Assembly: GCF_024868665.1 (NCBI RefSeq)
Contig: NC_079893.1
Location: 14,867,286-14,931,285, forward strand
Direction: 5' to 3'
DNA: 64,000 nt
Source: Triplophysa rosa
Taxonomy: Eukaryota > Chordata > Actinopteri > Cypriniformes > Nemacheilidae
This document shows, in pieces, positions 33,112-43,833 of the stretch. The translations under genes were made by a program, and so were the position numbers. The first letter of the stretch is position 1. Each line of letters opens with the position of its first letter. The notes under the pieces are model-generated. The model saw nothing but the letters and a program-made list of their open reading frames with translations. It searched no databases and was not told where the DNA came from.

Positions 33112-34300
33112 TTAGCTGCCATAAGCGAACGCCACCCTGGCGGTTAAAAACGCTACGGCAGTTGTGCAGTCCGACCGGACCAGCACGTGCTTGCTCTGCA
33201 TGAGAGGTTGTAACCCCTTCAGTGCGGGTAGCACATCCAACAACTCTAGGCAATTGATACGCCTGCGCAGGCGGGGACCCGTCCATCGCCCTGACACTGC
33301 GTGCCCGTTGCACACGGCACCCCAACCCTGCAGGGAGGCATCTGTCGACCCTGATGCGTCTCGCCTGCCCGAGAGGGACCCCCATCCGTAGAAAGGTCAT
33401 TGAAGACCAAGGGGTTAGGGTGCGTCGGCAGAAAAGCGTAATCACCATCCGCCTGCTGCTGGTGTGCCACGCTCTCTAGGGAACTCGATTCTGTAGCCAG
33501 TGTTGGAGCGGTCTCATGTGCATCAACCTGAGGGGTATCACCACCGTCGAGGATGCCATGTACCCAGGAGCCTCCTCCCGCTGACTGCTTGAAATATTCC
33601 AGGCAGTTCAACACTGACTGAGCGCAGTCGCGCTGTAATGGAGACAGAATTGAGTTCCATACCAAAAAAGAGTATGCTCTGCACAGAGGAGAGCTTGCTC
33701 CTTTTCTCGGTTGACCTGTGGTCCCAATCGATCTAGGTGCCGGAGCACTAGGTCCCTGTGTGTACATAACAGATCTCACGAGTGTGTCAAATGAGCCAGT
33801 CGTCGAGATAGTTTAGTACCCGCACACCTCTCTCCCAGAGGGGAGTGAGGGCGGCTTCCACGATCTTCGTGAAGACTCGTGGGGACAGGGACAGACCGAA
33901 GGGGAGAACTCTGTACTAATATGCCTGACCCTCGAAAGCGAACCGTAGGAACAGGCGATGACGAGGGAGAATGAGACATGAGAGTAAGCGTCATTCAGGT
34001 CGATTGCCATGAATCCATCTTGACATCTGACAGATGCCAGGATGCGCTTCTGCGTGAGCATCCTGAACGGCAGCTTGAGTAGGTGCCTGTTCAGGGTACG
34101 TAGATCTAGCGACCCCCGCTCTTTTTGGGGACAATGAAGTACGGGCTGCCCATTGAACATCTCGGCTAGAGGGACGAGCACGATCGCTTCCTCACCAGAG
34201 GGGTGGCGACCTCGGCCCGAAGCACGGGGCATCCTTGCCTATGCTGAGGTTAAGAGGATGCCCCGAAACTTGGCGAGTGTCCGGGGAGTTGGATCGCGTA
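33112..34300 (-). pseudogene. DIRS-A reverse transcriptase and RNase H
   Basis: On the - strand: 'KEAIVLVPLAEMFNG'-type start at about 34160-34200, 'LDLRTLNRHLLKLPFRMLTQKRILASV' (about 34040-34120), 'AIDLNDAYSHVS' (33976-34011) with the first catalytic Asp, and an intact YLDD on the complement of about 33806-33817. RNase H follows: 'GWGAVCNGHAVSGRW', 'NCLELLDVLPALKGL' with the Glu, and 'VRSDCTTAVAFL' with an Asp (33112-33340). Two or more frameshifts separate the blocks. This enzyme would copy the element RNA; here it is broken but little eroded. Confidence 0.85.
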
Positions 34301-36300
34301 GCCGAGATGGACCATATACCGTAGTCACCGTGACAGTTTGGGAAGCTCTTGACAGGCTCCCAGGGACCGACAGGGAGGCTAGGGGTACGTTCTGCTTCAT
34401 CGACCTCCCGGGGGTGGTTCGATGGCTGGCATTACGGATCCCTCGCCGTGGGGGGGACCCCCGGGGAGGAGATCAGCTCTGTAGTTTTACCTGCCTGTCG
34501 ATGATGTAGCACAACACACCATCGAATGAGAGTGCTTAGGCTGATGATTATCCTTGACATTTGGTCTTGCCGCAATGTCGAGTTGCCGAACACCGTCGTG
34601 TAGAGGGTGAGAGCGGCTGTGATAATACACAGACGATGATGTGGCACAAAGCACCGTCGATTGAGAGTGCTTAGGCTGCTGATTATCCTCGACATTGGGT
34701 CTCGCCGTGACGCAACGTCGAGTTGCCGAACACCGTCGTGTAGAGGGTGAGAGCGGCTGTGATAAACGCCCAGAGAGGGAGAGAACTTTTAGAAAGGTAT
34801 TCTCGAACTCCCTGGGGTCTTCCCATGAGGGCCGCATTGGCTTTCGCCGCTGCTGCTGATAGGGTGGTGGTCTCCTCTTCGATGTCTCGAAGAGGACCAG
34901 AGCTGCTGGGAAGCAGACGGTGCACGGGATCTCGGCGGCCAGAGGGCGGTCGAGTCGCGGCTGGGGAGGACATACGTAATATCCTCTATCTGCTCCCTAA
35001 CTGTCGAACACGACAGTATCACCAAACAGCCCCCCCTTGCGAGATGGGTGCATCGAGAAAGCGGACTTTCTCAGAGTTACTCACCTGTGCAAGGTTCAGC
35101 CAGAGGTGTCTCTCCTGGACCACAAGTGTGGACATCGTCCGACCCAGGGCCCGCGCGATCACCTTGTTCACCCAAGAGCGAGGTCGGTGAAGCCGCGGAG
35201 TTCCTGCATAAGCGCTGGGTCGGTCTTACCCTCGTGGAGCTCTCTCCGCGCATTGGCCTGCAGGAAGGCCATAGCATGGAGAGAGGGGACAGCTTGGCCC
35301 GCAGCAGAGTAAGCTCTCGACACCTCAGATGCCAAAAAGCCTACGTGCTTTGGACGGGAGTCTAGGTCGAGCCCCTGGGGGACCGACGTATCCTCTAGCT
35401 GCCCCACCATCGAGGGAAGAAAGGGTGATGGAACTAGTTGACGTGTACGCGTTGAAGGGGGCGTTCCAGGTCGTACTAGGTTCATCATGCACTTCCGGGG
35501 AACACGGAACTGAGGGAGTGTGCGGCTTGGAGCCGCTCTCAAGCCCGATGTACCGTGTATTCAGCCGCGAGCGTTGGGAGAGGCAGTGCGGTGCACCGCA
35601 ACCCAATGCCGGCGGCCCGGGAAAGCATGGCTGACATTATGACATCTGCTTCTTCCTGATCTCAACCCCCTGAGGGAGGGAGCTTCAAGGATTCGTCGGA
35701 GTCTGATGCCAGTAAGTCACCCTCCGATGCTGCAACAGACATCTCATCATCACGTACCGTTTCCGATACGTGATTAAGGAATAAGACGCTGGTGGGCTTA
35801 TGGGGAACGGTCAGACGAGCACGGCGAGGTGCGAACGGTCCGCGAGCCAGTGGCTGACGGATTAGCGCTCACAGTAATCCTCATATCACCCTCGCTGCTC
35901 GCCGTAGCGGGCGGCAGGGCCGTAGTCCTGCCGTCACGGAACGGGAAGCAGACGAGATGGTGGCTGAGTCCCGTTGGAACACAGCCACCCGTGACGCAAC
36001 GTCTGAATGGTCAGCCGCCCGCAGAGCGGGCAGGACGTATCCACAACATCTGCCCCAGCGTACTGGAAGCAGGCATCATGTCCGTCCCCCTCCTCGATGA
36101 GTGTGTTGCACCCATGAGAACAGCAGGACAAGCCACGCTGAAGAAATTTGCTCTTTTAGAAAGGAAATTTGCTCGAACACCTCCGGAACTGCCGAGACGC
36201 CCAGGGGAGAGTCACTGCAGGAAGGGACCGTCCGCTGTCCACGTCGTAGATTCCAGCAGAAAAATGATCACCAAAGATCATAGAGAAGCTCATCAGATGC
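34300..36300 (-). pseudogene. DIRS-A gag
   Basis: On the - strand it starts with a Cys/His-rich module (35934-36131): 'GCNTLIEEGDGHDACFQ' then 'DTSCPLCGR', a C-x-D-H-x-x-C...C-x-x-C arrangement typical of fish DIRS gag and possibly zinc-binding. An acidic Ser/Asp stretch follows (about 35680-35760) and a helical 'EKVRFLDAPVS' region near 35040-35070. The C-terminal part contains two tandem copies of an ~130-bp unit at about 34505-34770. Several stops and frameshifts. Confidence 0.72.
34505..34770 (-). repeat. Tandem ~130-bp units in DIRS-A gag (2 copies)
   Basis: Phrases 'gagagtgcttaggctg(c)tgattatcc', 'gtcgagttgccgaacaccgtcgtg' and 'tagagggtgagagcggctgtgata' each occur twice in the same order. 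Copy C has three units at 50646-51040; copies B and D have one. Confidence 0.85.
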
Positions 36301-36503
36301 GTAGGCTCTGAAGAACAAAAGGTGAATGAATGAGCACGCCGGCTTCCCTCTTATACCCGGACATCCGGGGAGGAGCCCGGCATGCAAATTTCATTCGCCA
36401 ATTTTCATTGGCCTTTTCTAAATACTCAGAAGATGGTAGGTTCTCAAGACAAACCCCATTCTGTCGGTTCGACACAACGTCGAGAGACCGACAGAAAGGG
36501 AAA

Positions 36504-36581
36504 CACCATTTGCCTACCCCCCCCTTCCAATGCTACTGTGGTGCCCTTGAGAAAGACCCTTAACCAGGTGTGTTAACCTGG
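36504..36581. other. Short junction between DIRS copies A and B
   Basis: About 80 bp with a C-run ('accccccc') and no similarity to the DIRS copies that I can see. It separates the 5' end of A from the truncated start of B. Confidence 0.5.
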
Positions 36582-36609
36582 CCCCCAGTGCCGTGTTTAC
36601 CGGAAGTGC

Positions 36610-37990
36610 ATGAGGAACGTAGTAAGACCTGGAACCCCCCTTTCCGGCACGTTTCACGTCAAACAAAGTTCCGTCACCCTTTCTTCCCTCGAGGTTGAGA
36701 CAGCTGGAGGATACGTCGTTGTCCCCCAGGTGGAGTATGCCGCCGCGGTGCTGGCTGGGGGGGCTCGACCTAGACTCCCGTCCAAAGCATGTGGGGTCTC
36801 ACCATCTCTGGTGTCGAGAGCTTACATTGCGGCGGACCAAGCTGCCTCCTCTCGCCACGCTATGGCTCCTGCCAAGCCAGGGCGTTGAGAGAGCTCTACG
36901 AGGGTAAGACCGACCCAGCGCGTATGCAGGAACTCCGCGCCGCCACCCACCTCGCTCTACGGGCCCTGGGTCGGACGATGTCCACACTTGTGGTCCATGA
37001 GAAACTCCTCTGGCCTATCCTTGCGCAGATGAGTAGCGCTGAGAAGGTCCGCTTTCTCGACGCACCCGTCTCGCAAGGGGGGGCTGGTTGGTGTTACTGT
37101 CGAGCCGCAGCGGCCCCGCTCACCCCCCGCCCGTCGGGGGGCGCGAGACCCTCACGCGGCCTCCCCCGGAGGGTTCTCGACAGTAAAGAAGCAGTCCTCC
37201 GTGCCGTGACTCGGCCACCTAGGCCGTCGAGTCCCGTGCACTGTTTGCTTCCCAGCAGCTCTGGTCCTCTTCGACGCCCTCCAGCTCTGGCGCCCCCCAC
37301 TCAGGCGCCCCCCCCTGGAGGAAACAGCAAAGAGGAGACCATCGCCCCATCAGCAGCCGCAGCGAAGCGGCCCTCATGGGAAGACCTCAGGGGGATCGAG
37401 GCTACCATTGGGCCCGACCCCAGCCACATCGCTGGGAAGTCGGATAGGGACGGATCCTGCCCAGTCTCTCAATCTGCTGGCCCCCTCCGGGGGGCTTGCG
37501 CCCACTTACTCTCAAAAAAGGAGAGTTTCCTCACTCTCTGGGTTACCACAGCCACTCTCACCCTCTGCACGACGGTGAACGGCAAACTCGACGTTGAGTC
37601 ATGGCGAAGCGCAATGTCGAGCATAAACACCAGCCCTCAGCACTCTCAGTCAGACAGTGCGTTGACAGTGCGTTGAGCTGCGCAGTCGCCAGGCAGGAAA
37701 AACAGCAGAGCCGATCTCCTCCCCAGGGGACCTCCCCCGGCAAGGAATCCGTACTGCTAGCCATCGAACCACCCCCCGGGGGGACGATGAAAAAGATCGT
37801 ACCTTTAGTCCCCGTCTCCTGTCCGGCTTCCCAGGCTGTCAGGCTGGCTAGGGAAGACGATCCGTCTCGGCTACGCGAACCAGTTCGCCAGACGCCTGCC
37901 CAAGTTTCGGGGAATCCTCTCAACCTCATTCAGACGCAGGGATGCACCCGTGCTTCGGGCCGAGGTCGCCACCCTTATGGCGTAGGAAGC
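36610..37990 (+). pseudogene. DIRS-B gag, long open stretch
   Basis: The frame 36789-37676 (295 codons) is the longest surviving gag frame of the cluster. It contains 'LLSPRYGSCQARALRELYEGKTDPARMQEL', split here, followed by 'MSTLVVHEKLLWPILAQMSSAEKVRFLDAPVSQGG' and a Pro/Ser-rich region. The tandem unit seen in A and C is present once ('ATLTLCTTVNGKLDVESWRSAMSS', about 37550-37622). In this family gag coats the RNA. The frame lacks the N-terminal Cys/His module. Confidence 0.72.
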
Positions 37991-38575
37991 GATCGAGCAT
38001 ATCCCAGGCGACCTGAACCAGACAGCCGACGCGCTCTCTCATCAGTTGACGCCTCACGGAGAGTGGTGACTCCATCCCCGCGCAGTCCGGCTCATATGGG
38101 AGCGGATCGGCCAGGCGCAGGTGGACCTGTTTGCCTCCCTGGACTCCGCCCATTGCCCGCTTTGGTACTCCCTGACCGAGGGTCCCCTCGGCATGGATGC
38201 CCTAGCGCACAGCTGGCCGCGGGACAAGCGGAAGTACGCCTTCCGCCCAGTGAGCCTCATTGCACAGGTCTTGTGCAAGGTCAGGGAAGAGGAGCATCAA
38301 GTGTTACTAGTTGCGCCCTATTTCCCCAACCAGACTTGGTTCTCAGAGCTGATGCTTCTGACGACAACTACCCCCTGGCCGATTCCCCTGACAAAAGACC
38401 TTCTTTCGTAGGGGAAGGGCATGTTATGGCATCCCAGGCCAGACCTCTGGAACCTCCATGTCTGGCCCCTGGACAGGACGAGGAGATCCTGAGTGGCCTA
38501 CCCCCGGCTGTGGTGGAGACCATTACCCAGGCTAGGGCCCCTGCCACTAGGCGGCTGTACGCCTTTAAGTGGCAC
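37991..38575 (+). pseudogene. DIRS-B methyltransferase-like domain after RT/RNase H deletion
   Basis: At about 38000 the sequence jumps from the first RT codons ('gaggtcgccaccctt') to the segment after RNase H ('atcccaggcgacctgaac'). Compared with copy C, about 1.1 kb is lost. The frame 38121-38411 then reads 'DLFASLDSAHCPLWYSL', 'DALAHSWPRDKRKYAF' and 'LLVAPYFPNQTWFSEL', the best-preserved copy of the Dam-like domain in the window. A 355-codon frame spanning the junction is mostly a shifted reading of this domain, not a true fusion protein. Confidence 0.75.
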
Positions 38576-39398
38576 TGTTACATTCCCATAAGTGGATTTT
38601 CTAAAGCAATAGTAATAAAGTATCAATATCAATTAATAATAAATATCAATGTTGGTGTAAGGTTGTGAGTGTTGTATGCTGGGAAGTGTTGATTTTATTT
38701 TTGTCCCTCTCACTCAGATCTCCGATTGGCGACAGGTGCTCCTCGCAACCGCTCGCGTGGAGGATACTGCTTACAAGGACTCGGAATCCGTTCATCAAGG
38801 AGACTTCTTCTCCTGAGTGTTACCCTCTCCGATCTCCGCAAGGTTCAATAAAATGGAAGGAAGGAGTTGGGAAACGGCGAACATTTAAACATTTTAATCA
38901 AAAATAAATAAACAATAAACAGCAGTAAAACAGGCCGGCAGCCCCTCACGGACGACTGCCGACCACACGAACGTAAACAAAATTTAACTAATGTCCGGGC
39001 CCGGTCCTCTCTCGCCATCTACTCCTGTCGCTCTGCATTTTATGCTTCCGATCTCCTCCGTGGGAGATACGAGGCCGGTGTGGCGCCCAGCTGACGCTCA
39101 CTATCAATCACATCACTGGCCTCGCTTCCTCCTCCCACGGCTCTCGTCACGCCTCCCTCATCACAGTGGAATATTGAGTCCTCCATTTTGTTGTTGTTGT
39201 CTACATGATGTACTACTGCTATTATGCTACTAGCACGTGTGAGTAGACTGGTTACAGGTGATTGTTAACTCTCACTCATCCACCTCTTCTGTGTTAGAGA
39301 GCTAAGTTAATTCCATTACTGAAGCAAAAGGGAGTTTGGTGCCTTTTTTACTTTAATAATGTTCCCCCTTATACCCCTAGACATTTGGGGTCGTAACA
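38576..39398. mobile_element. LTR-like insertion with TGTTAC...GTAACA ends, 823 bp
   Basis: It interrupts DIRS-B between 'aagtggcac' and 'cgcctcttctcg'; copies A, C and D are continuous here. Ends are TGTTACATTCCC and TGGGGTCGTAACA, a perfect 6-bp terminal inversion including TG...CA. It has an AATAAA signal at about 38847 and AATAAA-like words in a run at 38900-38920. No coding motif. A solo LTR is most likely; a small DNA transposon is possible. The target duplication is not clean. Confidence 0.6.
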
Positions 39399-39795
39399 CG
39401 CCTCTTCTCGTCCTGGTGTTCTTCTCGAGGAGAAGACCCACAGAGCTGCACGATTGGGAACGTGCTGTCCTTCCTAAAAGAAAGACTTGAGAGAAATCTC
39501 TCCCCTTCCACACTGAAAGTGTATGTAGCCGCCATCGCCGCACATCACGAACTAGACTAGTTGCTGGCAAGTCTCTAGGACAGCACGACCTGGTCATTAG
39601 GTTCCTTAGGGGCGCGAGAAGGCTGAATCTGCCTCGTCCGCGCTCCATACCCTCTTGGGACCTTGAAGTGGTCCTGGCGGGCCTCCAGAGGCCCCCCTTC
39701 GAGCCCCTGGGAGAGGCCACTCTTTCTCATCTTACGATGAAGATGGCACTCCTGGTGGCGCTTGCCTCCATCAAGAAGGTAGGGGACCTAGTCCG
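39399..39795 (+). pseudogene. DIRS-B linker and start of tyrosine recombinase
   Basis: Continues DIRS-B with the linker 'LLVLVFFSRRRPTELHDWERAVL'-like sequence, 'LSPSTLKVYVAAIAAHHE' (about 39500-39550) and 'LGEATLSHLTMKMALLVALASIKKVGDL' (39700-39790). This is the start of the recombinase catalytic domain, with the Lys/Arg helix before the first active-site Arg. It is cut off before the active site. Confidence 0.7.
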
Positions 39796-40055
39796 TGTTT
39801 GCGTGCGCGTCCGTGTTTCTGCGCGTCCGTGTGTGTGTCTATGTCTATGTCTATCTGTGTTAGTACGTGTGCATATTGTGTGTGTGGACCATTTGTATGT
39901 GGGTATGTCTGCCTTCTTGTTTCACCTTTTTCTTGTTTTTACAGGTATAACTTTAATCTTTTTGCTTATAGTCAATATGTCTCATGTACAGCTGCTTTGT
40001 AACAATGAAAATTGTAAAAATCGCTATATAAATAAAGTTGAGTTACTATAATCTT
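39795..40055 (+). mobile_element. 5'-truncated L2 LINE 3' end
   Basis: It contains a (GT)n-rich tract, 'ttcttgtttttacaggtataact', 'gctgctttgtaacaatgaaaattgt' and 'cgctatataaataaagttgagtt'. This is the same 3' UTR as L2 copy 1 (complement of 6339-6480). It ends with the GTTGAG tail unit. It replaces the rest of the DIRS-B recombinase. Confidence 0.8.
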
Positions 40056-41480
40056 GAAATACTCTCGTGAGACTTGGAAATCTCACGTGGATAGAGTCTG
40101 CATCGATCCAGGAAGTCAAATATACATATCTAATAGGGAAAATTGTCTGACTTTTATTGAAAATATTATTTTAAAGTTTTAAACATTATTTTTTACGATT
40201 GTTTAGGTCATCACAGAGGGCCCTAAGGGTTCGCTACTGCAAAGAGACACTTTATGCAGCTATTCTAGTTATATATAAAACAGATACTTGCAAGCCTTAT
40301 GCTGAACAAAGTCCTGTGTGCGTGTGGAGATGGAAAGGTTCCGATGGGTTCAGAAATCTTGTCCTGCTGAAGTATGGACTATGGAGCCTCCAATCCCGGT
40401 GTCCGAGTTTGTGAAAATGAGGAAGAGAGTAAGTATGTCTCAAAGGACACCCTCTTTCCTCCCCCCCCCCAACAGGTAACATGATGGTTTCAGAAAGAGA
40501 GAGAGAGCAGAAAATGTTTGTTGTCGATATTTAACATCATGAAAAGGGCACGCACACCTGAGTTTGAATGGACCAATGGGAGTTGAGCAGGGGAAAGTTT
40601 CTTTGTCCCACGCAACAGCTTATTTGTAGGTTTATGGCCCCCTTGCACATTTGCAAATTTCACTCAATTTTATTGTATGAAGTGTATGATGCGTGTTATG
40701 GTTACAAAACAATTATGGGGGGATCAGTTTGATACTAAATATGACGGCTGTGAAATACATTAAGTTGTGATTTATTCAGATATATGAATACAAACAGAAC
40801 CTAAATCAAACTCACATATTTATTGGTAACAGGTAAATTAGAATGGCAAGGGATCCAAAATACAGCAAGAATATATACATGTTTACAGCAAAGGGCATTT
40901 TTGGCGTCAACCAAAGGTCTCAAGTCTCTCCGTTAGGGCCACCTGGGACCTTTCACACATTCTCTACTGGCTTTGAAGCTAGGGAAAAATCTTATATGTT
41001 CAAGAAGTTAATGACACTTGGGGGAGAATCAGGCCTGGCTCTGGTCATACCCCCTACCCAAACAAGCTGCTGTCACTTTAAGACATAAATATGGATGTAA
41101 TACTGTATCAACATCCAATTTTTTTCCCCAACTATTTATACCGACTTCTGACAAAAAAAGACAAAGTTAATGAAATGATTTGTCCATTTAGGTGCAATAA
41201 GCTGTGGGAAGAGTTTGAAAACTATGTATTCCATATCCAAATATTTTTGTCAGGCTTAAAAAGTTACTCGGGCCCAGGCCCGGGAGGCCCCCCATTTCCG
41301 ACCTATGGCTGTACTCCTATACTCTATTCAGGAACGCAGCAAATTCATATTAATTTATATTTATATTATCAAAAAAATGTAGAAATAATAACAATCTTAC
41401 CCCAGATACGGGAACACCAGTTAAAGGGCCAGATTTCTGTGTGAAGACAAATAAAGAATATTAAAAAAACAAGTTAATGA
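40056..41480. other. Unassigned non-coding stretch
   Basis: About 1.4 kb with no recognisable coding motif. A GA-rich run lies near 40490-40510, and a GC-rich palindromic word 'gggcccaggcccggg' near 41270. No terminal repeats found. Confidence 0.4.
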
Positions 41481-43833
41481 TACACTCTTTGGTGAGCTTG
41501 CCTTAGAATTGTTGCCGCTGTATACAAGAACCAGTCAGTCAGTATACTACATACCAAATTTTGTGCAAATCTGACAAATTTTGTATAAGGAGTTTGAAAA
41601 AGTATGTTTTCCATATAATTCAATATGGCGGACAGAAAGTATGGTGGAATATGACAACTCTGATATCAAATAACTTGGCTTGAGCCAACAAATATACTAT
41701 TGTGAATTGAATACCATTATGTTGATTTCTTCATATGTTTTAAGAATTTTGATAAATGTAATTATATCTCGACCACTAGGGGGCACTAGCCTATAACTTT
41801 ACAAGTCCGGCAATGGACGAATAAGGAACATTGGCTATAGTTCAACTCGAAATGCCTCAAGGAATAAAACTAGACCACACTTATAATTTTACACCAAAGT
41901 TTTCAAAAGTTAAAAGCAAAAATAGACATTTATCTCTGGACCAGTAGATGGCGCTGTACAGAAACTGTGTATGTTACCTCAAGAAATGACTGCGATGACC
42001 TTTACCAAGTTTCGTGTTGATACACAGAAGTTTGGTGAAGATACAGCATCAAATCCATTGCAAATCCATCCATGCACTATACGAGAACGGATTGGCTCAT
42101 CAAAAATACATAAACTTTGACATCATATATGAATCGGCATGAGCCAAGGTTTCAGAGGAAAAGTAATTTTGTTTCTAGCATGTGCGGATGAAAAGTTGCA
42201 GCCAAAAATGTATGTGGAAGTTTGGACTGTTGGTGGCGATATGGAGAGACACCATATTTGCCATGGTAACAGTTCATACAGTCCTCTATGTGTGTGCAGA
42301 AAAAGCAGAATAATAAGAACACTAACGGAAGCAATGGTGTCTATGCCACTTTGTGGCTTCACCCAAATAATAATAATAACACTAACGGAAGCAATAGGTG
42401 TCTATGCCACTTTGTGGCTTCACCCCAAAATATAGCTGCAAGCAGCAATTACAGGGTCAAGCCCTACAAAGGCACAAAAGGAAACACGTGGACATTTCAG
42501 ACGATTAGTTTGTGCACCACATTTTCAAAAAACATATAAAAGCATAATAGGCACAATATAATTGCTTATAACTTTAGACCACAAGTTGGAACTGTCCCAA
42601 ACTTGTGAGGGGAACAAGATGTGCCAGTGATGATACAAACCAAGTTTCAAAAAAGTTTTGCAAAGACACAAAAAAATAACCCTTTGTTATGCATTACATA
42701 AGAAATGTTTGACTAATAATAAAGCTTTTAATAACGTATTGTCAGGAATGTCTCTAGATGCTATATACCAAATTTACCACGAGAAGTTTCCGGTCGATAC
42801 ATTAGAAATTGGCGAAGACACAGAATAAAATCTATTTTGGCAATCTCTACATCAAATCAGTTGACGCGCTTGTATGAGAAGGGATTAACCAATCGAAAAT
42901 CTTTAAATAACTTTTTTCAGCACTGCCTTGAATAATTCAAAATGGTGGGAAAAATTATATGACAGAAAACGACGGCATAAGTATGAGCTCAGAATTCAGA
43001 GGAAACAAGAATTTTGTTTGTACGGCGTGCGGTTTAGAAGTTATGAGCAAAAATGTATGTGAAATTTTGGAGGGATTGCAGTAGAGACTCCAAATTTAGA
43101 CTGGATGTTGGGACTGTCCACTATCTGTGTGCAAAATTTCATATTTTTCCTGAGCACAGTTCTATGAGCTGCCATAGACTTCCATGGTTGAAGATGAAGA
43201 AAACTAACGGATACAAGAAATAAGAAAATTAACGGATACAATAGGGGTCTTCACCCCTTCTGGGCTTGATCCTTAATAAGAAAACTAACGGAAGCAATAG
43301 GTGTCTATGCCACTTTGTGGTTTGACCCATAAATATAGCTGCAAGCAGCAATTACAGGAAGAATAAGAAAACGAACGAAGCCCCAGTAATTATGGGGTCA
43401 AGCCAAATCACAGCCCAAAAGGAAATATTTTGGACATGTCAGATGATCAGATTTTGAAAACCAAGTTTAAAAACAGGGAATGCACTTTGAACATGATACA
43501 ATTGCTTATAACTTGGTGGCGCTGTCACCAAATTTTTATGAGGCAAACAAGATGTGCCAGTGATGATCCATCCAAGTTTCCTGTCAATAAACAAGTGTGG
43601 TGAAGATACAGCCACATGACCCTTTGGCGAGCTCACCTTAGAATTCTTGACGTTGTATACGAGAACAATTCGTTCTAACAAAAATCATTTAATAACTTTT
43701 TGTCAGTACTGTCTCCGGATGCTACATACCAAATTTTGTTCAAATCTGACAAAATTTGTAGGAGTTCAAAAAAGTATGTTTTCTATATAATTCAATATAG
43801 CGGACCGGCTGTATGCGGGAATATATGACAAGT
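41481..43833. repeat. Mosaic of short interspersed repeats ('ggaagcaataggtgtctatgcc' family)
   Basis: The phrase 'ctaacggaagcaa(ta)ggtgtctatgccacttt' recurs at about 42323, 42381 and 43277, and again at 46518. It is usually followed by 'gtggcttgaccc' and then 'atagctgcaagcagcaattacagg' (42432, 43334). Blocks such as 'ataccaaattttgt(g/t)caaatctgacaaa' (41550, 43728) and 'gtatgttttc(c/t)atataattcaatat' (41600, 43776) are also repeated. It is non-coding. It continues at 45963 after an insertion. Confidence 0.6.

Larger units (their letters stand above)
30616..36503 (-). mobile_element. DIRS retrotransposon, copy A
   Basis: A tyrosine-recombinase retrotransposon of about 5.9 kb with inverted rather than direct terminal repeats. 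The arms (about 30670-30830 and 36318-36500, opposite orientation) share 'aaaggccaatgaaaattggcgaatgaaatttgcatgccgg', split here only for length. Domain order on the - strand is gag, RT, RNase H, methyltransferase, tyrosine recombinase. The block at 30880-31000 repeats the tip sequences in inverted form, like the internal complementary region DIRS elements use to close a circular intermediate. The two arms belong to different subfamilies (see findings). Confidence 0.88.
36582..39795 (+). mobile_element. DIRS retrotransposon, copy B (5' and 3' truncated, RT deleted, split)
   Basis: It begins abruptly inside gag ('cagtgccgtgtttaccgga', as at 58578 in copy D) and so lacks the terminal repeat. Sequence matches D more closely than A or C. 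RT and RNase H are deleted at about 38000. An LTR-like insertion occupies 38576-39398. The remainder carries the linker and the first part of the recombinase and stops at about 39795, where a truncated L2 tail follows. Confidence 0.82.

Noticed and set aside
35829..36311. 160-codon + strand frame in DIRS-A
   Set aside because: It lies opposite gag with its Cys/His module on the - strand. The same shadow appears opposite gag in copies C and D.
37601..38668. 355-codon frame that could be taken for a gag-methyltransferase fusion protein
   Set aside because: After the RT deletion it reads the methyltransferase segment in a shifted frame; the true domain is in another frame (38121-38411).
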